Shown one piece after another: positions 1 to 11,624 of a stretch of 64,000 nucleotides of DNA. The position numbers and the translations under genes are program-made. The notes beneath the pieces were generated by a model that was not told the origin of the DNA, made no database searches, and saw only the letters and a program-made list of their open reading frames with translations. The stretch's first letter is position 1; every line of letters begins with the position of its first letter. The stretch is from Prillingera fragicola (lineage: Eukaryota; Basidiomycota; Tremellomycetes; Trichosporonales; Trichosporonaceae): the NCBI GenBank assembly GCA_002335605.1, contig BEDY01000006.1, positions 1-64,000 on the forward strand. Reading direction: 5' to 3'.

Positions 1-1162
1 AGGTGTCTGAGGCCTTTAGCAAAAGTTGTGGTGATATGGGTGATGCCAGAAACGAAGATGGACGAGATGGCATGCTAGAGACGCGTTGGACGCGGATGCT
101 TAATTAATTCCGCTACCGTCACCCATATCCTCCACCTCAGTTTTGGCTGCCATGGCGGAATGCTCCCATTTTTGTTCCGGTTGCCTTGTCATGCTTCGCG
201 TTCTTTCTGAAGCAAGCCTTGCTCTGTGTTCTGCGCGATGCTCTGTGAGATCAGTGCGCTGCTGTTCAGATGTCACAAACGTACAGCCATGCATTCTACG
301 CAAACTACGGACCCCGAAAATGACGCATACCACGTCACACCAGCAATGCCTCAGTCCTTAGTCCTGCTAACAAGGAATATTTAGCACACCAGCCTCACCT
401 CCCAACCTAGCCACCCTGCGCCGTCTTCTAGCTCCAAACACCCCCTCATCCTCCACGACCAACCTCGACGCTCGACGCAAACCCAGCGCACCCGTGACAC
501 AGTCATGTGCGTAGGGCGACTAAGCACGCGCCGCGCTTGTCCGAACAGTCAACGGCGGCCCTGCCCTCGGCCGGCTGGCTGGGCGGTGTACGCCACCTGC
601 GCCACCTCCACTCGGTCGTATGGAATGCAATTCCTTTCAGATTTTTAGGTTCCGCCCTGAGCTGTTGGCATGCAGGTTGAGCTTGCAGAGTTGTGAGCGG
701 CGAGTCGCAGGTAGCAGAGTACCTCCACCCTGCAGGTGGGCCTAGGTGGGGGCGAGTCCAGACGACGCCGGCGTCGCTGGCTGGTGCGAGCAGGGTGCGG
801 TGTTAATGAGCTGGCAAAATGGCTCGTCCATAATGAATGCAGATACGATTTATTTGTACAAGGGTGTGGCAGCGCTGCTGCTGGATACTACTAATGATAC
901 GACGACGATGAAGAACCCTTTGGCGCGCTTCGACGGCGCGATTTGACAATGGCGGGTTTGAGGTGAGTTTTGTGCGTTTTTGTGCGTGGCTTGCGTGACG
1001 GGTGCTCTAGAGGGAGCACTGCCGTCGTGTTGGTGTTATGCGTAGAGAAACAGAGATGAATATGCCCAAAAAAGAGAGAATGATAGAGTGTGCGGGACAT
1101 TGTGCGCGGCGCCGGCGCATGCTGTCGTGATGTGCTAGCCTGCTAGCTCGTGCTCAAGGTGC
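1..1162. other. left-edge stretch without a confident gene
   Basis: I see no supported gene. On the minus strand an ATG at 73 opens a frame (Met-Pro-Ser-Arg-Pro-Ser-Ser...) that stays open to the window edge, and a short reading frame starting at an ATG near 150 could be an upstream exon. Neither can be tested without sequence to the left. The remainder is mixed-composition intergenic DNA downstream of the minus-strand gene that ends at 1163. Confidence 0.4.
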
Positions 1163-1678
1163 CTAGTCGATCTCCATGTGCTGGACGTCCTCAACCCAGT
1201 GCTCCTCGCAGACCGACTTTGGCTCGGTGTGAGACGGCCAGCTTGACTCAGCGGCGTGGTGTGGGCTGTGGTTGCTGCTCTGGTTGAAGACGGGCGACGA
1301 CGGCGGTGCTGGGGGCATGTTGCGGGCGAGGGGCACGAAAAAGGCGTGGAATCCGCGCGACCTCTCGACTTTGACTTCGAGAGCTACCTGGACGCTCTTG
1401 TGTTTGCCTGGCGTCGAGCTCATCTTCTTGGTCATCTTTGGCCGGCTACCGTGCTTGTTTGACAGGGCGTGCGAGGGCTTGGAATGGGGACTGGGTGGCG
1501 AGGGAGAGCCGGAGGGAGAGGTCATGTTGTCCGGAGGAGAGGAAGCTGCAGATGACGTGCCGCCGAGGAGGGGAGACGAGTAGGAAGTGGCAAATGCTGG
1601 GCGCGCGGTGGAAAAGTGGACAGCCTTGGGCTGGAAGATGGGAGGGTGCGAGCCTGCGCGAGTAGGCGCGTCGTACAT
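1163..1678 (-). CDS. hypothetical Ser/Pro-rich protein, 171 aa
   Basis: The frame is open further upstream to 1981, but the ATG at 1678 (MYDAPTRAGSH...) looks the most natural start because the upstream residues are low-complexity His/Arg/Ser sequence. The predicted protein is rich in Ser, Pro and Lys, with no membrane segment and no domain I recognise. A short central stretch (KSVQVALEVKVERSRGFHAF) reads like the only folded part, and the C-terminus is acidic (CEEHWVEDVQHMEID). It stands alone, with no close neighbour on either side. It could be a small regulatory or disordered protein. It could also be one exon of a longer gene, since no 5' intron was resolved. No function is proposed. Confidence 0.45.
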   Translation of the reverse strand: MYDAPTRAGSHPPIFQPKAVHFSTARPAFATSYSSPLLGGTSSAASSPPDNMTSPSGSPSPPSPHSKPSHALSNKHGSRPKMTKKMSSTPGKHKSVQVALEVKVERSRGFHAFFVPLARNMPPAPPSSPVFNQSSNHSPHHAAESSWPSHTEPKSVCEEHWVEDVQHMEID

Positions 1679-4264
1679 TGTGGATAGAGTGGTGTCAAGG
1701 TCGTGAACAAGTGTGTGGAGGAGTGTTTGAATACAAGTCTGGTGCGAGGGTGGGTCGTAGAGTGGCGGCTGACCTTTTAAGCAGAGGTGGTGTCTGTGCA
1801 GATGGAAAGAGGGTCGGTGACGTCTTGGCGACGACGCAGAGGGGGGGAGAGGAAAGGCTGGGGCAGTGTTCCAGTTGCGTCTTTTGGTCGAGCGGGACGA
1901 GTAGTGAGCAGTAGCAGATGCAATAGTGCGAAGGGGAGAAGCAAGGTCGACGTCGAGGTGTTGGTTGGTGTCGTCTAGCATGCAGACGGCGCCTTTGATG
2001 CAAAGGGGGGCTGCCAGGCGTTCAGGGAGGGAGCTGGGCGACGCCGTCTGCAGTTGCGGTCACTACTGCTGCTGCGACTCGAACAGAGTCTCTGTCAGGG
2101 CATACGTTGGCTCCGAGGCCCGAGGGCAGTTCCTGCCTGCATAGCTCACACCTCAGGAAAAGTCTCAACTGGGGTGGTCATTGCCCAGCCGCCACCGCTG
2201 CTGCTGCTGCCTAGACAAACCACTCAGGGAACGCAGGACCATGGGTCCATTCCAAATCCCAATGGTACAGTAAAACATGGCCATCTAGTGGACCACCACG
2301 ACTCCCCTCAAACAGACACGTCGAGGAGGGATGAAGGGTCTGCTCATCTCGGTGGCCGTGCACTAGGGCCCAATCATGCTCATCACGCGATGCAGAGAGA
2401 TGGGAAACCCCTCAATCTGCTCGCAAGATCCCAAGGGTGAAGAAGAAGACGCGGGATTGATTTCAAGGAGGCGGAATAAACTGGACCCCAGCCTGGCGGA
2501 ACGAGCCTGGGCCAGACCTCGGGGCGCGCCCGTCGTCGTCTTTGTTTCCAGGTTTTCTCTTCTGCGATGCGCGCCCTCCGACCGGCCGCTTTCCCAGTCA
2601 CATGTTCACTGAGAACATTGGAATGACCCAACTGGGCCACCTGGGACGCGTACCTGGAACCCTGCAAGTGCAAACCTCCACCTCAAACAGCTGCAGCCCA
2701 CGCAGAGTTGTCGCGAACAGTGCACTAAATTGAGTCTTGTTCACGCCGTATTCCACGCGATCACATAAACTCACGAAGAAGAGTTCTGCATAGACATGGT
2801 ACGAGCACTGTAACGCTTGTGGCGCACACACAACTGGCACTGTGCATGCTTCCACAGCGAAAGAATCGGGTCAACGCAAGCACCAACCGCCAAAGCACGA
2901 CTCAAGGCACCGGGCACGGCACCACCTGCTCCAGATGGCCAGCGGAATACAGGCCTGATCACGGTTTCCTGAGCCAAGCAACGTTTCAGCGTCATCTTGT
3001 ACGTCAGTCAACCAGTTTTCTGTCGTTGCCATTTAGCAGCGTGCCGAGGGGGTTGATGGCGGCAGATCCCACGGCCAATCGCTTCAGCGCGCGTCGTCGC
3101 GCAGAGGTTCCGGTAACAAAGAGCGGCACTGGCCACCTTCTCCCTGGCATCGTACCCAACAGTAGCAGAGCAAGTCCGGCGAACAGCACGGCACATCCGG
3201 CCTCCTCGCCGCAACGCCATGCTGCGGTGGCTCCGTTCTGTAGCACGCCAAACCCAGGCGCTATTCTCTACATGCCTGAGCCACATGCCTGAGCCTGAGC
3301 CGGCGGCATTGCCAGGGTATGGGCGCGTGCTGGCGATCGTAATCTAGGACAAAAAGGATTTTGAGCGCGTATTACTTTCGCGCTGGAGATTGCTCAGAAA
3401 GGGGCGTGGATGGGTGCGAGGTGCGCAGTGCGAGAGAGTGAGAGCGAGTGGGGGAGGATGAATGGCGTGCTGCTGCGTTTCAGAACATTACTCGGGGGTT
3501 GACTGTGGGCGCGTCGGTGCGCGCAGCTGGGTGTGAATAGTTACTGCTGAACAGTGGCTAACATGATGCTGAGGTCGCTGATCGCCGAGGTCATACGTGT
3601 GAGGAAATGTTACGCTTTCATGCCGCTGTAATGGCTCTGCCCTTTCCTCGTGGTTTCTAAAACTCTGGCCTCTGGTCTGCTGGCTCGATGAAACAGCCAG
3701 CTTGCAAGGTCACTCGTCTCACTGCATCACTGCAATGCACGCGTGCATACGCGACCGCGTAGCGTCGTTGTGCTGCCTGGTGCCATTGAAACAAAGTTGC
3801 CCTAGTGGCAACCCTCCTGGACGCCTGCAGGGCGACCAGGGTTATCACTAGTCATAGCCACACTCTGTCGGCTTCGCCCACCTCGGCGCTCCCGGAGCGA
3901 CCAGCTCTGTCTCTGCGACGGCGAGAACGTCTCTGCAGGCTGCGGGGCTAGGAAGACGTCAAGACATCAAGGCGCCACGCGAGTGCCCCTGTTGAGGATG
4001 ACGGAAGCAGACCCACGTTTACCCTGCAAGTCGACCAAGTCCACCTTCACGGGATCAAATCCACGTGCCCACCTTGCGCTTCGGCGATCTCGGCCATTCT
4101 CATTGAGCGTGTCCTCCGTCCCATCCGACGCACCTCCTCCGTCATTCTCTACAGCCCTTGGGGTTATCAGCTCCACATTCATTCCAAACACAACAGTCCT
4201 GCGACCAAAAGCCATCGCAAAGAGGCTACTCACTCTTGCCACCATACTGTCCGCAACTCGCATC
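1679..4264. other. 2.6 kb intergenic stretch
   Basis: Open frames here (for example 2819-3292 on the plus strand) have no domain-like content and no consistent splice pattern. A small imperfect duplication of a CATGCCTGAGCC-type unit lies around 3271-3300. The last 200-300 bases are the presumed promoter of the gene starting at 4265. I see nothing else. Confidence 0.4.
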
Positions 4265-5585
4265 ATGTTGAGGCGCCGTCTCTCTGCCGGCGCGCTACGC
4301 GCCGCAGCCCAGCTTCAGCAATCGTCCATGCACACATCAGCGACGGTCGCGCGTATGAACCCCACGTCCACCGCCAACACTGCAAAGGCCAACATTAACC
4401 CCCACGGCCAGAGTGCCTCGCTCGCCTCGGGCGTGCTTTTGGGCACCCAGCGGACGTGGAAGACTGAGACTGTCAACACGCTCAAGGCAGAGCTCAAGCG
4501 CCGCGGTCTCTCTCAGCAGGGAAACAAGTACGTCCATGCACCTAACTGCTCGCTGACATAAGGGCAACGCTCGTCGCGCGTCTGACATCTGCCGAGACCT
4601 CGTCCATGCTCCCTCCCATGCCCCCCACACGCGTGCCCGCCGCGCCCCGCCGCACCCTCTCCACGTCCCCACCCCGCCAGGCCGAGACTCCCCCCTCGCC
4701 TGAAAAGATTGTCGGCGTCCAGGAGGACGTGTCAAAGGCCTCTGGCGATGTTGACATTCACGCCCGTGTCGAAGTGAAAAAGGTCGAGGTCACCCCCGAG
4801 ATCAAGTCGTCGGCGCCCGGTCTGCCCCTCAAGCCCCGGGCTCCAGACCAGTGGCAGCAGGAGCTCAGCATGTTTAATGTAAAGTTCCCCGAGCCAAAGA
4901 TTGAAAAGGAGGCGCCTCAGATTATTGTGAGTGATGTTGCCCGGGGTGTTTACTGACATGATAGCCTACCACGCCAGACAACTTTACCGTCCGCTCCAAG
5001 GAAGAGGACTCGACGCCGCTTCACACCGGCCCCAAGGTTCTCACCGTCGCGTCAGCAGTCACCCACCACGCCATCCCCGTCGCTGGCGAGGCAGATGAGA
5101 CTGCCGACCCTCGCACTGCCACCGGTGCGGTGTCCTCGGATCCTAGCTCCACCTCTGGCTCGGACTCCCCCAAGTCGGCCTCCAAGTCGGAGTCCAAGGA
5201 CGACTCCCCCAAGTCGGACTCGTCCGGCAAGGCCAAGTCCTCCTCGGTCTCTGGCTTTCTCTGCGGTGCCGTCTGCTCGCTAGCCAAGGAGGCCAACGTT
5301 CACCTCCCCAAGGGCGAGCCCGAGATCTACAAGGCTTCGAGCCGTCCTCTGAACGACGAGGAGCGCAAGGGCGCCTGGGCACTCGCTGCCGTCGCCGCCA
5401 CTGTCGTGTTCATCGGCACCCTGACCAGCGGACCGGGCAAGAAGCAGGTCGACAAGGTGGCTGCCAAGGTCGAGGAGAAGGCCGGGGAGGTCAAGGACAA
5501 GGTCGAGAAGAAGGCTGGAGAGGTCAAGGACAAGGTTGAGAAGAAGGCTGGAGAGGTCAAGGACAAGGTCAAGGACAAGGTGTAA
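4265..5585 (+). CDS. Aim34-like SAP-domain mitochondrial protein with LEA-like tail
   Basis: Three exons, 4265-4527, 4563-4926 and 4965-5585, give 415 residues. The two introns are 35 and 38 nt. Joining exons 1 and 2 restores a SAP motif across the junction (residues about 69-100: TVNTLKAELKRRGLS, then NKATLVARLTSAE), which fixes the splice. The N-terminus (MLRRRLSAGALRAAAQLQQS) is Arg/Ala-rich without acids, typical of a mitochondrial presequence. A single membrane segment lies near 345-365 (AWALAAVAATVVFIGTL). It is followed by three 11-residue repeats of KVEEKAGEVKD type up to the C-terminus. S. cerevisiae Aim34 is a mitochondrial SAP protein with a membrane segment, so an Aim34-like assignment is reasonable. 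SAP domains usually bind nucleic acid. A role at the inner membrane near the mitochondrial nucleoid is inference. Confidence 0.75.
5466..5582 (+). repeat. 33-bp in-frame tandem repeat (11-residue amphipathic units)
   Basis: Units at 5466-5498, 5499-5531 and 5532-5564 each encode KVE(E/K)KAGEVKD, followed by a partial unit to 5582. The repeat codes for the charged C-terminal helix of the SAP protein and resembles the 11-mers of group 3 LEA proteins. Confidence 0.85.
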
Positions 5586-5941
5586 GAAAGGGGTTTGCAT
5601 AGAAAGCCAGAGTAGAGTGTAGACGTTGTGAATTATGCATCCCTCGGGAATGACTACGGATGGGACGACATAGCGTGGCGGGATGTGGCACAAGCTATCG
5701 TGGCTGATGTCTGCTCTCGTGCCTTCTGATATATTACTAGCTCGATGAAGAATGGACGGGAGACGTGGAGAGGATACCTTGGGTTCGGAAGCTGCTGTGA
5801 TCATCAACTCACCTCAAACCCCTTCGCAGCAAAGGGGTCAACACCGAGGGCTTGTGCCAACTCGTCCAAGGCGGGGACAAGGTGTTGCGAGCAGAGCTTG
5901 CGACTCCCTTGGCCCAACTCAGCCGTCGCTCAAAGATCATA
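5586..5941. other. short intergenic stretch between convergent genes
   Basis: Contains the 3' untranslated region of the SAP protein gene and, on the other strand, of the gene ending at 5942. The palindrome-like pair GTCGCTCAAGGATCAT / GTCGCTCAAAGATCAT (inverted, around 5925-5970) straddles the end of the second gene and could fold, but no function is claimed. Confidence 0.35.
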
Positions 5942-8005
5942 CTAGTGCCGCATGATCCTTGAGCGACGGCTCAGTTGCGCCATCGTTTGCCGACTTCGGA
6001 TCACGATCAAACCGCCCCTTGGAGGGTAGTTTTCACCACGAATCCGAGCTAGCTTGGCAGTAGAACAGGCCAGTGGGTCATCAGACAGAGCCTTTGTTGA
6101 TAAGGGCCGGATCGTGACCTCAAGCAGCCTCTCCTTGTGACGCCAGAAGATCTTGGCAGGTGTGCCGTCCTTTTTGTTGTTGGTGAACGCTGCCGCCACA
6201 GCGACGTCCGACTGTGGCGTCAGCTCAAAGCCCTCATCAAGCAAAGGCCTTTACCCAGAACCCGTCTTTGTGCATGCCCGGCACCATAGTCTTGTAGATC
6301 TCCCATAGCATGGGGTACTCCACCCTATTGGTGTCGAAGCTTTCGAGCTCTGGGAGGGGCGGCAGCACGGATTCAGGCTGCGATAACTCCAACAATCTGG
6401 TTGAGGGAGATCGAGGCATTTGGCGAGGAACGAATGTTGGCCGCTGTCACATAGTCGCCCTCCCGAAACGTCGGGGCCCTAATGGGAATTTGCAGAGCTC
6501 CGTAGGGGATGTCAATCTCGTCATTGATGGCAGAGATGCCTGGTGCGTCGGGTTCGCGCTCGACTGGCACCGAAGTGTCTCGTCGCGTCAAGACTGAGCC
6601 CACTGGCACCGGATCCGAGCCTCGCGTCAAGACTGAGCGCAACAGTGCTGAGCCACAGTTCCTTGGGAGGAGCAAGCCGCCTGCCGGCAACTCGGTGCGC
6701 GGAGGTCAGCAGCGTGGCTCCGGTTCGCGTTGGACCAGTTCTGGTCCGTCTCGCCGGGTCAAGACGGAGTGCGACGACAGAGATGAGCCCGTGTTCCTCG
6801 GCTGGGGCAAGCCCGCCACCGGCTCTGGCTCGTCCGGGACGTCTGGCGGCCGCCGCCAGCGTCGCTGGCGGTGATTGCCACAGCAACGCGTCTTCAGGTT
6901 GGCGCGACTAATGTTGTCAGCAAACGTACGCGCTTGCGAACTCAGAACTCACGTCCACGGGTCGGTGCCCGAATGCTGCACCGTCCAGATAGTCTTTGAT
7001 CGCTGCCAAATGTGAGGACCATAGACCCTCCCCAAGATCCTAGTTCCAACACTGCCTGCCCGTTTTGGCTTTCACGGTGTCCCCAGGGCGTTTCTCGACC
7101 GTCAAGACGGGTCCCAGCATGACTAGAGCCTCCAATAGCAATCTGCATCGAGTCAGGACCTGATCTGCTTCTTGGTCATGGCCCTTCCCCTTCAAGCGGT
7201 CGATTGTCGCCTGGCTCAATTGCCTCTGGTTGAGCCTATACAGTTCAACATCTTTCAGAGCCGCTGACCAAGAGTTCCTGCCAAGTTCAAGATTGACCGG
7301 CAAGCTGTGAACATTCTCCATTGGGTCTTGAGTGTCGGAGTACTCGGGGACAATGAAATCGACGTAGGGGAGCTGAATCGTGCGACCCTCGGCGGGCGTG
7401 ATGATCCAAAGGTTGAACGTCGGACCGTCCTGAATGAGTTCACTTTGGCCGGTATCGTCCTGATTGAGGATGAACGGGCTCACTTTGGAGCGATCAGTCG
7501 TTTGTGGCGGCTCCTCTGTAAAGTGTCAGGTAAATTAAATGGTGAGGCATTTTTATTTTTGGGAGATTGAAAGCAGACGTACCACTTTGAGCCCGACGAC
7601 ATGTAGGCTGCTCACGGCGCCTCGGCGACAAGATAGGAGATGACTGTGGATGGGTTACACCACAATCGTGATCCAGCTGGGACGATTAGTGACCGCCAAG
7701 CTGAGGCTAAACATCAGCCTTGCACTCACGAACGATGTCAGAACAGGCTTTGACAGTCGGTGACCTTGGCAAGTTGGAAGGGGACCCAACCTGTCATAGA
7801 ACTCGTCCGCATGGCCTTGACCGAGTTCCTGGGTGTCGGTAGTGGGGCTGACTGAGGGGAGGGAGCTCCAGATTGAGAGGCTCTGGGGGCGAGAAAGGAG
7901 GGAGGTTGTGACGGAGGGGGTGAGGTTGGGTGTCGTGAGGTTGCGCGTGTCGTGAGTTTCAAGGCTTTCCCCAATGGGAGAACTGCTGGCTGGGAAAAGC
8001 ATAGC
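5942..8005 (-). CDS. orphan multi-exon gene, function unknown
   Basis: Reading the minus strand from ATG 8005, five well-phased exons are visible: 7730-8005, 7583-7676, 7076-7515, 6953-7039, and one starting at 6907. The final exon is 5942-6211, preceded by an intron at 6212-6254 (GTAAAG...GAGCTGACG...CACAG). Introns at 7677-7729, 7516-7582, 7040-7075 and 6908-6952 keep frame; most have CTRAY branch points, but the 7040-7075 intron has a weak GTGAAA donor and no clear branch point. The middle (6255-6907) is unresolved because candidate exons there lie in different frames. The visible protein parts have ordinary globular composition, for example NLWIITPAEGRTIQLPYVDF and AVAAAFTNNKKDGTPAKIFW. 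I do not recognise the family. A tandem repeat near 6590-6780 disturbs the central exons. A decaying gene is an alternative. Confidence 0.5.
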
Positions 8006-10252
8006 GGCTAGACGGGGTGAGATTGGGTGTTTCTTGGTATGCAGGAGGTGGCGGTAGACAGAGAGGGGGCAGCGCAACGGAGACCAGTGACGCCGGAGAC
8101 CAGTGACGCCAGAGGTTGTGAGGGCGACGAGCTTACAGCAAGAGAGAAGCTGGTCAGAGAATGGAAAGGACGACAAGGCAAGAACAGGGATGCGGGTGAT
8201 GATAGCCTGAAGTCCCATCAAGGGGGGATGAGAGGGAAGCCTGGGTGATTGGAATGAGTGTCCAAGATGGACTGGAGAATGGGGGAGGATGAGGAGGTGT
8301 TTGGGTTGCTTGATGGACTACATTTATAGTGTTTTGCAAACTACCTTCAGCACCTCCCATCCTAACGCCGTGTTCTATTGTTGCAGCTGCTGCGCAGAGG
8401 GCTTAGCTAAAAACCACGCTCCACGGCCGCCAAGAGCCTGTTATTCCCATATTCCCAACGCTTGGAGCCAACTGTGGAGCTGTGGATCTTTACTCCACTG
8501 CACTCGTCGCAGCCAGTCCGTCATTTTTTGAAATTGCATTGCCATTCGCTTCTCTTTCGAGTCGACAACTCTGTTGTACTGGTCTTGGTCTGACAATCTG
8601 TAAGACATTGTGAGGGCCAACACGAGGTTTGTGCGTGTACATAGAGGAGTGGCCTCGACACTGCCACATTCAGTGATCAGCGCCCCACAGTTTGCCGACG
8701 CGCAGGCAGACTTTAGTTCTCATATTCCCATGAATGTCACGGACTGGGATGTCATTTGTCTGAGGCGGGCAAGGGGTGGCCGACGGGCTCCAAGGATCTA
8801 AGACCGTCGACAAATCATCATGCTCTTCTGTGACAAGTGAACACCCCATGGAGACTCCGAGATGTCCCCAATGTGACAACATGTAACGAGGGTGATATCC
8901 TAGGAGGGGCGCACCAAGAAGAAAAAGGGTGGGGGAAGGGAACTCTTGAATGGAGGATCGTCTGTCAAATAAAACGAACGGTGAGAATAGCGAGCTGACA
9001 CGACATGATGACCAGCACCGAGCAGATCAGCGCACACCCTTGCACATGGTTTGTCAGCCTTGGGATACCATTGCCTTCTCCGGAACGGAGCGCACTAGTC
9101 AGCCTGGCAGCGTTGAAGCCAAGCCCCCAGTGAGACGACCGGGTGGCGCCCCCAAATCAACATTGTAGTGTTTCGGAGCTCGACAGCCACTTCAACAACT
9201 CAACTTCTGATCTTCTGCTGAGCAGTGTGGTGTGCGGCGCGTCTAGGCTCAAAGGAGCCTCACCACCAAGCGAGTTTGTTGGCGGCGCAGACGAACGTGC
9301 AAAGGGAATTCTACTGTGGTGCCACACTCGCTCGGATCGCTCCTAGCTGCATCTCGACAGCCGTAGAACCGGCCTGTCTTTCCTTCACATCAGACACGCA
9401 TCGTATCGGTCATGTATACCAGTGGCAGTCACATGGCTACACTCCTGTCGAGTGGTAGAAAACACGGCGGAGTAAGCACTCGCTGACAAGACTCCTACAG
9501 CCTGGCTGGGCAAGGCAAGGCATGTGAGGCGTCGAGGTATTGTGGCAGTGGGTGCTTTGGCTGGTGCGTAGGGCCGGTGCTGAGGGAGGGGTGGACGCCT
9601 GGCCTAGCAGGGAGGAAAGAGCTATCTGTTAGTCTAGGCTAGTGCTGTTTACCTACAAAGCGGAATGAGATCCTAGCCAGGTGATCATCAGAGATGTTGG
9701 TAAATAAATGGCGAATTATTCATCTCACCCTTATCACCCCGCAGCACCCGCTCATGACTTGACCTAGGCCCATGCCCTGTGGGTTCTACACAATTACTTT
9801 GAGCAGGCTGGGAGCGTCACGTCTACCTGCTGCATACGGCAGTTCGATGCGCGCATTCTGTGTTGTCCTCCAAGCCAAGCAGAGGAAGGAGAAGGAAGTA
9901 TCTTTCCGCCGTATGGACTTGGCTCACACTCTACGTCTTGCTGAATGAATGAGTCGAAAGGAATACGGAAGGGAGTTTCTGCTCATGGAGATCAACAAAT
10001 TCCTCTGCCATCAGTGTCTATGCCTCAGTCATCAGTGCCTCAATGCGCACATCATCCGCACAGACAGTCATGGCCGGGCGTGCCTCCACCGGTGGAAAGT
10101 CCTGAAAATTAGCTTCCGTGGCCACTAGTTTCAATTTGCTTCCGCTCCAACTCGGATCTTATCATGAATACATGATGCGATGCATCTCGACGCCATAGCA
10201 GGCCACAAGACCTCCCAAACGTCCCAGAAAGCTCCAGAAACACCGGGGCAAA
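8006..10252. other. 2.2 kb intergenic stretch
   Basis: No gene is supported. Short open frames lack codon-like regularity and splice logic. The only structure noted is the 16-bp tandem duplication at 8079-8110. The region near 10000-10250 is the 3' flank of the eL18 gene. Confidence 0.4.
8079..8110. repeat. 16-bp perfect tandem duplication
   Basis: GGAGACCAGTGACGCC occurs twice head to tail (8079-8094 and 8095-8110), just upstream of the start of the orphan minus-strand gene at 8005, so it lies in or near that gene's promoter. Confidence 0.8.
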
Positions 10253-10822
10253 CTACTTGTGAGACGACTTGATCTTGAAACCGCGCGAGGCGCGGCGACC
10301 ACGCGCCTTCTCGAACTTCCGGCCCTTCGAAGCCACGTAGGGGGCGCCGCCGTTGAGCGGTCCTCCGAAGTGACGGTAAGCCTCGCGGGCAGTGCGGCGG
10401 CCTCGCAGGAGAACAGTGTTAGAACCGGTGGGAGCACGGAGAGCGAGCTGGTCGAGGGTGAGGACCTCACCGCCCTGCGCGAGGATACGAGCGCGGGCGG
10501 CGTTGGAGAAGCGGAGAGCGGCAACCGAGAGCTTGGGGCACTCGGGGAGACGCTCGTCGTCGAGGACAGTGCCGACGATGACGACGGTCTTCGAGTTGTC
10601 GGGGTTGGAGCCACGGGTCTCCTTGACGATGCGCGAGATCGAAACAGGGGGCTTGTTGGTCTGAGGGTTAGTATTGCTCCGCTGGCTCGCCTCACCTTGC
10701 TCATAAAGAGACGCTTAAGGATGGCCTTGTTGAAGCGCGACTCGGTGCGGCGGGCAAGGAAGCGGTAAAGCTTGACAAGGAGGAGGAGGTAGGCGTCCTC
10801 AGACTTGGGGGCCTGGCGGGCT

Positions 10823-10860
<38 letters not shown>
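10253..10860 (-). CDS. RPL18: 60S ribosomal protein eL18
   Basis: Two exons (10696-10860 and 10253-10660) are separated by a 35-nt intron with GTGAGG donor, a perfect TACTAAC branch point and CTCAG acceptor. They give 190 residues, the usual eL18 length. The protein starts [12 protein letters not shown], continues [20 protein letters not shown], and carries the family's C-terminal basic segment ([19 protein letters not shown]). eL18 is a structural protein of the large ribosomal subunit in the cytoplasm. ATG 10860 matches the conserved MGID start, so the longer upstream frame to 10980 is not used. The upstream frame contains the tandem GTGACGGAA and a possible 5' untranslated intron. Assignment is firm. 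Confidence 0.97.
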
Positions 10861-11624
10861 CTTGCCTGCTGTGTGAGCAACCGCACTTCCGTCACTTCCG
10901 TCACTGCACGACGCTGCACTGCCCAACGACGCCCCAACTCGGCTCATCACTGCTCTGCTCGAGGATGAAGAGTTTGTCAAAGATCTTCAATCACGCGCGC
11001 GACACCACCAGACCACCTCTCCAAATCTTCAACACCACCTCTCCAACCAACCACACATCCGTCTCCACTCTCCCCTCTACGCGCGCGTGATTGTGTCGAT
11101 GCCAGTGTCGTCGTTGCCGCAGTGCAGTGCCGTCGGTGTCGCTAGATGCTCACCTTTTTGCTGCTCTGTTGGTCCGTCGAAAGGTAGACTTCAAGTTGTT
11201 GGCACAAGTCGACCATCCACTGCACGACCCACGGCCAGCGCCAGGACCATGCACACCCAAATCCAGCACGGAAGTAATTCATCGTCCGTTATCGCCCAGT
11301 TTCTCCGACAAGTGGCACGGTGTGCCTGAGCTTGGATGGGCTTAACGCCGAGCCGATATTTTCGTCGTGCCTCAACATGAAGGTGGAGGCTGTGTGTGTG
11401 TGTCTGTGCACAACTCGCCTTCCTTCCTCCACCTTCCCTCCTCCCGTCACAGCAGCAGGAGGAGGGAAGGTCCATGCTCACTGCACGAGGTAAACACTGC
11501 CAACGTGGATGATTTCTTTTGCTCTTTCTCTTCTCCTTCTTACAACAACTCACGCAAGCTCACCCCAAGACACTGCCCACACAGTCTTGCAGGCAACAGC
11601 TTGTCCTCAATCCCCTTCCAGGAA
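10861..11624. other. divergent intergenic region between eL18 and kelch genes
   Basis: 764 nt between two divergently transcribed genes, so it holds both promoters. A duplicated GTGACGGAA lies at 10883-10905. C/T-rich sequence precedes the plus-strand start. No clear TATA element was placed. Confidence 0.5.
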
